DNA of 11,936 nucleotides from Vairimorpha apis BRL 01 (lineage: Eukaryota; Microsporidia; Nosematidae): contig KE647116.1 of the NCBI GenBank assembly GCA_000447185.1, positions 6,808 through 18,743 on the forward strand. The letters are read 5' to 3'. The notes under the pieces were generated by a model, which saw nothing but the letters and a program-made list of their open reading frames with translations, had not been told where the DNA came from and made no database searches. Below are positions 1-8,132 of the stretch, piece after piece (position 1 is the first letter of the stretch; each line of letters opens with the position of its first letter). The translations under genes and the position numbers were made by a program.

Positions 1-233
1 TAATAAAAAAATTTCATTTCTGTTCTACCTATACTTGAACATAGATCTTTTACATGTTGTATCATTTTTAATGTTAATGCAATATTTGAAAGAAGTAATC
101 CGACGAATGCTGGTGAATATATTTTTAAATCTAATATATATTCTGATCTACTTGAAGTTTTACAAACATTATCGCTTATAAAATTGCATAGAGGAAGATC
201 TATTTGCGAGCATATATAATCTGTTACTATCAT
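1..233 (-). CDS. Probable membrane protein, 5' part only (runs off left edge)
   Basis: An open frame of 77 codons begins at the ATG at 233 (minus) and is still open at base 1, so the gene is cut by the window edge. An in-frame TGA lies upstream and no earlier ATG does, which supports this start. The predicted protein opens with a short polar segment containing cysteines at about residues 8, 16 and 23. A hydrophobic stretch follows near residues 41-55 (SPAFVGLLLSNIALTL), then a basic loop, and hydrophobicity rises again at the edge (MKFFY). This looks like the first transmembrane helix and the start of a second in a polytopic protein. Codon composition is clearly richer than the neighbouring spacer. 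Unlike most genes here it has no CCC or GGG element before the ATG. I do not recognise the family; a multi-pass receptor-like or Tmemb_40-type protein is only a guess. Confidence 0.7.
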   Translation of the reverse strand, partial: MIVTDYICSQIDLPLCNFISDNVCKTSSRSEYILDLKIYSPAFVGLLLSNIALTLKMIQHVKDLCSSIGRTEMKFFY

Positions 234-2247
234 TTGTTTATTTATTAATAAAAATTTGTAAATAAAATTTTTTTGTAATCAAACCAAAAATAATTAAAAT
301 ATATTATTTTAAAAACTTATAGTATATAAATCTTAGAATATAAAATATGTATTTTTGTAATATATTTTAAAAATTTAACACAAGATTAAACATAACATAT
401 TATTGCAAAAAATTTGTATCTGACTTTATAAATAGTGAAAAAAAAATTAATTTAAAGTATTTTAAATTATAAAGCCTATATATTATATACTTAATATAAA
501 AAATGAGTATTGTAATTTTTATTTAAAATAAAATGATCTTGTAGATTATTTTTTAATATAATAAAAGCAATATTTTAATTTTGTTTAGTAAAATTTTAAT
601 ATTTTAATAATGAATAAACATTGATCAATATTTTATATATTAATACAATTTTTAGAATTATTTTTGGGTTTTTAAATAGTAAAAATTATAATTTTGATAT
701 AATTTTAAAATAAATCATTTTAAATATTTAAAAGCAGAATTATATATTAAATTAAAAAATAAACTTGATATAAACATATAATTATCATTTTTTATTTAAA
801 ATATTTCAATATGTTTTTATATATTATAAAATTTTTTTTAATTTTACTATAATTTTTAAAAGTTATTTACAAATAATAAATTGCATTTATGAATTCAAAT
901 GTTTATCTATGAGTTTTAAATTTACTCATATTTTTATTAAAAATCAATTATTTTAAAAATTATATGTTATATAAATTATCAAATCTTTTTATTATTTATT
1001 TTTATAAAAAATATTTAAACTATATTTAATATTTATAAATTTTCAAATTTTACAAAGAATGAAAAATTAAATTTTTATATTTTTTTAAATTGAATATATG
1101 GCTCTGTACTTTTTTTAATCTTAAATAAGAACATAATAAAATCTATTTTATTTTAATTATATGTTAAAATAGTGTATAAAAATCAATATAATTTTAAATA
1201 TATAGATATTTTTAAATGCATATTTTTATACATGATTCAAAAAAATTTAATAAAATATTTTAAAATAGTTCTTTTGCTTAATAAAAAATTCTAAATAATT
1301 AAAAGTGTCATTTTTTAAATTTAAAACACAGGTTTTATTTTTAAGTTATAAAAAGTCTTTAACATTTTATTTTTTTGTATCTATATCACTAAAAGTAATT
1401 TTTGTAACATATTAATAAAATCCTTAAATGTGTATTCACTCTCATTCAAACCTTAACCATATTCAATATATATATTTCAATTACTTTTTAATTCTTTTAA
1501 ACTAAATATATACCGCAATTTTATTATCTATATTTAATACTCTAATATACTTGTTATTGTATTTTATATTTAACTGATCCAAGTCATAACAAAAAAAATC
1601 TATAATACAATTTTTGACTAAAATTTTTTTTATAAATGTGTTATTTATAAATTTAATTTTATAGGCGTTTAAAGTAATGCAATTTTTATATTTATACAAA
1701 AAAATAGTGTGTGTTATTTTTTCACTAATCGTTTTATTGATATTAATTGTTTTAATAATAATATTAATAAATATATTATTAGTGTTCTATAGGTAATAAT
1801 ATGTTTGTTTTATTATGTAAATTTAAATATCATATAAAATTCAAATTATAAAAATTCATTTTTTAAAATTTATATAAAATACATTATTTATAAAAATTAT
1901 ACACAAGAATTAATTACAAACATGTATTTTGTAGATGGATTTTTTTGTTATAATTAAAAAAATAATGATTTAATATTTTGTAAAATTAATAAAAAATTGT
2001 TTCATTCATACTTAGATCATTTATATTTTGAGATTTTTAAAACGAAAAATGCATAAAAAATTTATATCTAAAAAACCAAAACATAATAAATAGATCCAAA
2101 AATTTTATACTTTGAATAAATGATTATTGTTATTTTTAAATTAGTTTTTATTAAATATTTAATTATAAGTTTTACTTTACATTTTCGTTTAATTTCTTTT
2201 TAAATAAAAAAATTCAAAAATTAATTTAATACATTTATTAAAACCAA
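234..2247. other. 2 kb AT-rich spacer, no supported gene
   Basis: This stretch is dominated by A/T runs with stops in all frames. The longest open stretch (about 1502-1714, minus) has no ATG and lies in the length range expected by chance at this composition. Slightly less AT-rich patches occur near 1085-1110 and 1430-1465, but I could not fold them into a tRNA or match them to a known RNA. The stretch presumably holds the 5' flank of the left-edge gene and the 3' flank of the small ORF at 2248. Confidence 0.6.
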
Positions 2248-2385
2248 TTAAATATCATTTAAATCTTCAACTTCATCCTTAATAATTTCTATAATTTCTT
2301 CTAATTTACTAAGATCATCTTTAAGCTTAATCATTTTTTCATCAAACTCTTTTTTTAATTCTTCGGGTGTTTTATCAAACTGCAT
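2248..2385 (-). CDS. Small coiled-coil-like protein, 45 aa
   Basis: ATG at 2385 to TAA at 2248-2250 on the minus strand gives 45 residues rich in Lys, Glu and Asp. Leu and Ile recur at three- to four-residue spacing (for example KLKDDLSKLEEIIEIIKDEV), as in a single amphipathic or coiled-coil helix. The protein has no cysteine and no membrane segment. The codons are much less AT-rich than the flanks, which supports real coding. The ATG has no adjacent CCC/GGG element; the only CCC is inside the ORF at codon 7. It lies 62 nt downstream of another tiny coiled-coil ORF (2448-2612) in a different frame. It could be an independent small protein or the second exon of a split gene, since the ATG sits in a pyrimidine-rich TTTTCTTATGCAG context resembling a 3' splice site. 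I see no convincing 5' splice site, so separate ORFs are preferred. Family unknown. Confidence 0.55.
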   Translation of the reverse strand: MQFDKTPEELKKEFDEKMIKLKDDLSKLEEIIEIIKDEVEDLNDI

Positions 2386-2447
2386 AAGAAAATAAAAAAC
2401 AATTATTTAAAAAAAACGCATAAAAATTAATACATAAACATGTTTAT

Positions 2448-2612
2448 TTATATATTTTCATTTTTCATATCTTCGGTATACACTGATAATCTGTCCACAC
2501 ATTCCTTTAACTTATGTAATGATTTTTTTAACTTTTGAAATCCTTCTTCGTATTTTTCAGTGAGTATATTAATATTAGCTTCATGTTTTTCTATATCATC
2601 TACAGATCCCAT
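2448..2612 (-). CDS. Small coiled-coil-like protein, 54 aa
   Basis: ATG at 2612 to TAA at 2448-2450 on the minus strand encodes 54 residues. The central region, roughly residues 14-44, is a charged amphipathic helix with heptad-like spacing (FQKLKKSLHKLKECVDRL) and one cysteine at residue 37. There is no signal peptide or membrane segment. The start is well supported: TTAAGGGT lies directly before the ATG, matching the GGG-type start element known in microsporidia. It is on the same strand as CENP-C, which ends in the other direction about 450 bp away, and just upstream of the 45-aa ORF at 2248-2385. Size and helix content resemble small subunits of multi-protein assemblies such as DASH or prefoldin-type complexes, but I cannot assign a family; any kinetochore link is inference from the neighbour. 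Confidence 0.65.
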   Translation of the reverse strand: MGSVDDIEKHEANINILTEKYEEGFQKLKKSLHKLKECVDRLSVYTEDMKNENI

Positions 2613-2618
2613 ACCCTT
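2613..2618 (-). promoter_or_regulatory. GGG start-proximal element of the 54-aa ORF
   Basis: On the minus strand AAGGGT abuts the ATG at 2612. It is the GGG version of the C/G-triplet element found just before microsporidial start codons, and it supports this start. The 8-mer TTAAGGGT recurs at about 2936-2943, upstream of a candidate micro-ORF. Confidence 0.5.
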
Positions 2619-2814
2619 AATATAATTTTTTTATTTGAATATAAATTATAAAAATAAAATTTATTAAAGATACTATCTAAGAAAATTAAGATAAAATAAT
2701 AACATATCAAAAATTTAAGACAAAGATAATATCATGTATGATAACATAAGAAAGTATATTGTTCAAAAAAAATTTATTAAAATTAGATATCACATACAGA
2801 ATTGATTTGTAAAT

Positions 2815-2943
2815 TTAATCTATAGCACTTAAGAAAAACTTAAGAAGATTTCAATGTTATACAGAAGAGGAAGATCAACAAACTTATGTTTACTAAAAGC
2901 CGATGCTAGCATAAACAAATAAAATAATATAAATAACCCTTAA
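2815..2943. other. Less AT-rich island: candidate micro-gene or small RNA, strand unclear
   Basis: This island has visibly more G and C than the surrounding spacer. On the minus strand an ATG at 2912 opens a 27-codon frame ending with TAA at 2829-2831. Its GGG triplet is at 2937-2939, 24 nt upstream, within TTAAGGGT, the same 8-mer that abuts the start of the 54-aa ORF. One extra T in the short T run at 2834-2838 would extend this frame to 33 codons, ending at 2815. On the plus strand an overlapping 22-codon ATG frame spans 2854-2922. The island also holds a perfect 10-bp palindrome (ATGCTAGCAT, 2903-2912) and two copies of CTTAAG five bases apart (2828-2844). It could be a tiny gene, a gene relic or a structured RNA. 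I could not recognise a product or a tRNA fold. The rest of 2613-3067 shows nothing further. Confidence 0.3.
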
Positions 2944-3067
2944 ATAAACAATTTTATTAAATATACCACTATATTGTAAAAATTTAAACTTAAAAATTTA
3001 TGTAATTATTGATATAAAGAAATAAACATATTTTTGTTTTTAAAGAGTTTAACCACAATTAAAGAAT

Positions 3068-4047
3068 TTATTTGGCTTTAAATGTTATAAACAACTTTAT
3101 TTCAGTATCGCCATCATTTTCAATGTCATATATCATGCCTTCTTCTATGTAAAAACAACTTTCTCTTTTTAAAATAAAATCCTTTTCATTTGTTTTAATT
3201 TTAATTGTACCTTTAAGCACTAAAATGGTAAAACTTACATCAGCTTTTTCTCTTATAATTGAAGAACCAGATTCCAAAAATAAAATTCCAGATTCTAATG
3301 ATTTTTTTGTAATTAAAGGTTCTAATTTACTTTTTCCTTGGTATAATGAAGAAATTTTTGATAAGCCCAAAATTTCACCATCAGAATTTTTGAAAACTTC
3401 TCCTTTAAAAATCTCGTTATTTTTGTCTTCTAAAATTTTAGATTTTAATGATAACTTTTTTTCATTTTTTTTCTCGGATGTCTTTTTTATTTTTTAAAAT
3501 CATCATTCTTTTTTTCAGATTTTTTCTCTTCTTTTTTTAAATTTTTGCTTTTCATAATTTTTGGTGAATCTTTTTTAATTTCTTTGAGAGATAATTTGCT
3601 AGAATTTGCTGTCTCCGTTTCTATAGCATCAAAATTGACACCAAACCCACTTGTATTGTTTTGAGAAGATGAATTTTTTAATTTGTTTGAAGAAACATTA
3701 TCACGTATTCCATCAATATCAAATAATGTACTATTGGCACTTGTGTCTTTAGTTCCATCAGTTAAAATATCCATAGCATCTTCTATAACGCTTGATTCTA
3801 CATTTTCTAACATTAATTTTTTATTTTTTTTTATTAATTTCTGAGCTTCTCTAGGAACATTTTTTTGTGAAATATCTGAATTGGCATCTTCCATAACATA
3901 CTCAGCCATGTCCCAATAATCATCGATATTATCTAAATTATCATTGTCTTTTTTAACATCCAAATCTACTCCAGGATCAATTGTTTTTTTACGATATGTA
4001 TTTGTTAATTTATTTTGTTTACTTTGAGGTTTGTAACTTTTTCTCAT
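3068..4047 (-). CDS. MIF2: CENP-C/Mif2-like kinetochore protein, frame broken at an A6 run
   Basis: This is the likely inner-kinetochore scaffold that links centromeric chromatin to the Mis12 complex. The first frame runs from the ATG at 4047 to TAA at 3487-3489 (186 aa). Residues about 19-46 (RKKTIDPGVDLDVKKD, then LDNIDDYWDMAE) resemble the conserved Mif2 N-terminal segment (RKTG-x-D-x-K-D then ENIDDFF), which in yeast contacts the Mis12 complex. The middle is Lys/Ser/Asn-rich and disordered-looking. The C-terminal half lies one frame away, about 140 codons ending at 3068. It contains a cupin fold of the CENP-C dimerisation type at about residues 238-326 of the joined product (FTILVLKGTIKIKT, ESCFYIEEGMIYDIEN). 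The frames meet at an A6 run (3490-3495); one more A would make a single 326-aa frame. The start is ATG 4047 rather than the upstream TTG at 4053, because CCCC sits at 4054-4057. No canonical CENP-C motif (R-x-S-x-R-x-x-P then aromatic-Trp) is visible. Identity is fairly sure; the break is probably a sequence error. Confidence 0.8.
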
Positions 4048-4053
4048 AGACAA

Positions 4054-4057
4054 GGGG
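4054..4057 (-). promoter_or_regulatory. CCCC start-proximal element of the CENP-C gene
   Basis: On the minus strand CCCC lies six bases before the ATG at 4047 (CCCCTTGTCT-ATG). It supports ATG over the in-frame TTG three bases after the CCCC, and matches the C-triplet element found before microsporidial starts. Confidence 0.55.
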
Positions 4058-5587
4058 AATAAAAATACATATAGTAATATTGCATGATTTAAAAAAATTG
4101 ATTATAGTTTTCTTAAAAATTAAATTCATTTACAATAGTTTTTAAAATATTTTAAAGTAAAAATATAATGCTACTAAATTATTTACCCTTTTAATTTGTA
4201 ATGATACAATTAATGTATAATATATTAAAATATTATAATACAAACAATAAGCATGTGTATATTAAAAATAAATAGACAAAATATTTTAAAACATATGTTT
4301 TAAAGCAATAATGTAACTAGATAATATTATAAAATATCAAATTCTAAAAATTTAAATTTTGATGGTTATTTTTCTAAAATTTAAAATTTTTTTCAGAATA
4401 TATTTAACTATCGTAATTTTTTAAAATTTAAAATGTTTTATAATATGTATATCTTTTTATTTTTCTTTAAATATAATTATAATATATATAATGAAATTTT
4501 TTAATGTAATTTCTATTTATTGTTTATAAATTTCTGTTAAATTGCAATAAATTAAAATGCATAAAAATTTTATCATTTTAAAGATCTTTATTATAATAAA
4601 AATTATATAAAAATATTCAACAAAATTTTAAAAACTACTAAAAAATAAATTTTTAAAAATAAGTATTTTACACTTATCATTTTACCAGTTATGCAAAATC
4701 ATAGAGTGATTATAAAATAAATCAAAATTATTTAATCCTTTTTTAAAAATATTATTTTATGCATATCTTAAGATTTATATATGGTATAAAGATTATTTTT
4801 TTATAGATTGTTTAAATTATCAATATAAAACTACAATATTCATAAATACCTACATATTTTGTAAATAAATGTCAAATAATTTTTTTTAAATTATCCAAAA
4901 TTTCTAACTATATTTTAATGTTTTTATAGTATAATCGTTATGTTATATTTTTTTGTTTTGAAATATTTGTTTTTGAGTTTATTTAAAAACTCTTTGTTAC
5001 AATTATGAAAAAAATTATTAAAAATGTTAAAACATTTTATAACAATTTGAAATTTCTTTACTTTTTAATCATTAAAAAATATCCTAACAATTTATTACCA
5101 GTTTTTAAATCATAATTTTTCATTTATGAATATTCAGCATAAAAATATATTTATTTTTATATGACACTTAATCTTTTATGTATGAAAATATAATATTTAT
5201 AAATTTTTTTATAAACATCCATTTAATACACAGACTATTTTATAATATATAAAAAATTGTAATACATGTAAAATTAACATAAAAATTTAAAATCTTAATG
5301 TAATCTTAATATTTAATTTATAAGTTAAATGTTTTTATAATATTTTTTTTGCAAAATATTCTAAATTGTAAAAAAAATTATTATAAATGAACAAACATAT
5401 AAATATAAATTTTTTAAAAAAATGATATCATTAAAGAAAATACAATAATTTAAATTGTATTTGCTTGAGATTCGCCTAATAATGTTTTTTATTTTTTAAG
5501 TTTTTTTATGCTTTATATGAAATTTATTTAATTAATAACATGTCAAAATTGTATGTTTAAAAATATATTTATTACATTAACTTAAAA

Positions 5588-5629
5588 TGGTATGATTCAA
5601 ATATTGATATATTATAATAAATCATACCA
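5588..5629. repeat. Perfect 10-bp inverted repeat (hairpin)
   Basis: TGGTATGATT at 5588-5597 is followed 22 nt later by its exact reverse complement AATCATACCA at 5620-5629. As RNA from either strand it would form a 10-bp stem containing three G-C pairs with a 22-nt AT-only loop apart from one C and one G. Three G-C pairs are notable in a region that is otherwise nearly all A/T. No gene is adjacent on either side for more than 1.5 kb. It may be a small RNA hairpin, a remnant of a miniature inverted-repeat element, or chance. Confidence 0.4.
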
Positions 5630-6246
5630 AACCTTAAATAAATAAAATTTTTTAATTATTATTTTATTGTTTTTAAAAAAGTATCATAAAACGATATACA
5701 TGATTTTTAATTTTTACTTTACATAAATTTAGAAGAAATACCAAAATTTATTTTTTTGACAGTATCAGTCTCAATAATATAATGTTTTTAAAATAACAAA
5801 TATATTATAATATTTAGTAAAAATATTTAAATAAAATTGTAATATTGATAAATAGATTTCATAATCATACTTTAAACTTAGAAAATTTTTTATGTTACTG
5901 AAAGAAAATAATTTAAGTAGAAATTATCTTTTTTTTTTATGTAATTATGTCGTGTTATATCTTTTAATAATTAGTATAAAATAATAATTTTTAAATATTA
6001 AAAACTAATTTAATTTTATAGAGCAAGATTAAATATTATCGTTAAACTTAGATATTACAAAAATTATGAGTAAATAATCAAGTAAAACAAAATTTTAATA
6101 AATACAATTTATAATAAAATTTAAAATATTATTACTCAATTAATTTTATATTTTTATTAATTATATTATATAACATATTAAATTTAAATTTAAAATAAAA
6201 CTAAAATTAAAATTAAATATATGGAAATGATTTATAATGATGCATG

Positions 6247-6370
6247 TTGCGTAAATTGTGAATTTTATTTAAATTATAAAGTGTAAAATTTTTGTTACTA
6301 AATTGTAAATATGTTTTTCTGTAACTTATTTAGTAGATGACTATTCTATTAATTTTTTACACTTACGCAA
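6247..6370. ncRNA. Candidate structured RNA, branched fold, about 124 nt
   Basis: The 16 nt at 6355-6370 (TTTTACAC then TTACGCAA) are complementary, in order, to two separate 8-mers upstream: TTGCGTAA at 6247-6254 and GTGTAAAA at 6281-6288. All 16 pairs are perfect. The 26 nt between those 8-mers can form a small side hairpin (AATTT at 6260-6264 with AAATT at 6270-6274). Inside the main stem, TACTAAAT (6296-6303) pairs perfectly with ATTTAGTA (6328-6335). The result is a closed, branched fold with three nested or side stems. I compared it by eye with U-snRNA, tRNA and snoRNA boxes and did not identify it. AATTTTTG (6287-6294) resembles an Sm site in plus orientation, but such strings are common at this composition. 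The strand is undetermined because both strands fold. A miniature inverted-repeat element is the main alternative. Confidence 0.35.
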
Positions 6371-7280
6371 TCTATTTTAGAAATAAAATTTTTGAGTTAT
6401 AAAAAGAGTCAAAAATATCATATTAAAAAATTACACTGCAACAGAAAGTGATGTTAAAAATAATAAGATCTTTTAAATTAATGAATATAAAAAATAAATG
6501 TATTTTTTAATGTAAAAAAGGCTAAAATGTAAAAACAAATATATATTTAAGATATAATTGTTGTTTATCATTAAAAATTACATATATCAAGATTAGATAT
6601 AGTCTTACTTTTGTTATTAATTACTAATTATGTTAATTTTAGAAAGAAGAAAAATTTTTATGTCGGATAATTGAAATAATTTAAAAATATAAGATAAAAG
6701 TAATTTCATGTATTTTTGTATAATTAATACCATTAAAAAGTACTATAATAGTAATATCAAAATTTATTATTTTAAACAAAATTATAGTATAAATACAATT
6801 ACAAAGTAATTAAAATATTAAAAAAAACATTTCTTTTTAATTATTTGCAAATTTATACAAAAATAACTGAAATTTGTGGCATAACAAGCAGCTTAATTTA
6901 AAATATATTTTAAGAATTTATCAGTTATATTAATGAAATTATTTTTAATGCATTTAATTATAATTGTTATAGGTTTTTTAAAATATTCCTTGAAAATATA
7001 TTTAACTATTATTAATCTATATGGAAATTTTGAGTTTATTTTATTTACATCAAAACAGTATTTTTTCTTAATTTAAAAATTTGTTTAATATTTATATAAA
7101 AATTATTATCTTACAGAATATTCTAATGGTATATGTATTTAAAAAGTGAATTATTAATTCAGTTATAAATTATACTAAATATAAATATAATGTAATATCA
7201 TAAAATATGTGATTAAATATAAACACTTTTGTACTTTTCAATTATTTTATGATATTGAAATAAAATTAGATAAAATATAG

Positions 7281-7853
7281 TTTTATGTTTATTTTAATAT
7301 ATATTTAAAGTGTTTTAAATTTAATAAATCTCATATAATAAGTAATTTTCCTGAACATGAGACTATTAGAATAAAGAAGAGACAGTAAAAAATAACTATC
7401 TAAAAATTTTATTTATAAATAAATATTTGAATAATTTGAAAAAAGTTCTAGCATTTTATCTTTTTATTAATATTTAAATGTTCTGATTTCTTTAATTATT
7501 TATTATTGTTTTTAAAAACTTATAATTTTTTATTTTTTTAAAATTATAACTTAACATTTAATTTACACCTGTAGTTTAACAATCAATAATTTTAAGTAAA
7601 AATTTAAATTGAATCTCCGATGTGTGATAATTAAGAAAGTTAAGATTGATACTATACAGGAATATTTTAATTGTTGTATAAATTTATTGGAATCGAATAG
7701 TAATATTAATCTTTATAAAAAAATTTATTACACTATAGTAAAAATTTAATAAAATATTAATTGAAGATTAATATCAATAAGAAAGTGAAATTAAAGAAAT
7801 TAGGATGTATTCTGTCCGAACATGATGTTAGTTTATTGATTATTAGTATTTAA
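7281..7853 (+). other. Possible decayed coding relic
   Basis: Three consecutive plus-strand open stretches occur at 7281-7388 (35 codons), 7600-7749 (49 codons) and 7761-7853 (30 codons), in shifting frames and none with an ATG. Around 7340-7390, 7610-7700 and 7800-7830 the base composition is less AT-rich than nearby spacer. The translations include gene-like rather than low-complexity runs (for example NFPEHETIRIKKRQ near 7344-7385 and GCILSEHDVSLLI near 7803-7841). This could be a pseudogene or transposon relic. At this AT content, open stretches of this length are also expected by chance, so the call is weak and no family is recognised. Confidence 0.2.
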
Positions 7854-8132
7854 AAATAAGTACTAAATTATTATGAATTCTGAAAAAAATGTATATTTTT
7901 CTGTTAAATTTTTTTTAATAAATATATCAAAAAATATTTGAAAACTCTATAAAAATACTCACATAAATTTATTCAAAGAATTAATAAATAGAATAAAAAA
8001 CGATTTAGATATTATTTTACAAGCATCTTTAATGTTTTTATTATTTTACTCATAAAAATTTAAAATATTATTTTATTTCAGTATTTTTTGTATCACATAT
8101 AAACAATAAACAAATAATAACAAAGCGCACTA

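Larger units (their letters stand above)
4058..8132. other. 4 kb AT-rich gene-poor region
   Basis: I find no frame here with an ATG, gene-like composition and a start element. Most of it is A/T runs with frequent stops. It holds the inverted-repeat hairpin at 5588-5629, the branched structured segment at 6247-6370 and three successive ATG-less open stretches at 7281-7853. Minor less AT-rich spots near 5460-5485 and 6875-6895 show no recognisable fold. For a microsporidian this is a long gap. A diverged gene, an RNA gene or a decayed mobile element could hide here; the sequence alone does not show one. Confidence 0.5.

Noticed and set aside
1502..1714. Open minus-strand frame of about 65-70 codons (TTG-initiated at 1699)
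   Set aside because: It has no ATG anywhere in the open stretch, no CCC/GGG element, and a Lys/Asn/Ile/Tyr-rich product. Stops occur in roughly one codon in ten at this composition, so one or two such runs are expected by chance in this window.
3225..3497. Plus-strand 90-codon frame
   Set aside because: It is antisense to the recognisable CENP-C cupin region; a Phe/Ser-rich shadow frame.
3487..3500. Programmed minus-1 frameshift at the CENP-C A6 run
   Set aside because: The base before the run is T, so the P-site tRNA could not re-pair well after slipping; a missed base is simpler.
6285..6310. U5 snRNA loop-like string (TTTGTTACTAAAT) inside the structured segment
   Set aside because: The invariant GCCTTTTAC core is absent and the stem arrangement does not match U5.
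4390..7015. Similar strings AATATATTTAACTAT near 4396 and 6995
   Set aside because: They are A/T-only apart from one C and about 15 nt long; expected by chance at this composition and the flanks do not match.
7680..7715. tRNA T-arm-like string (TTCGATTCC) on the minus strand
   Set aside because: The flanking bases do not pair as a T-stem, and no acceptor stem, D-arm or anticodon arm could be placed around it.
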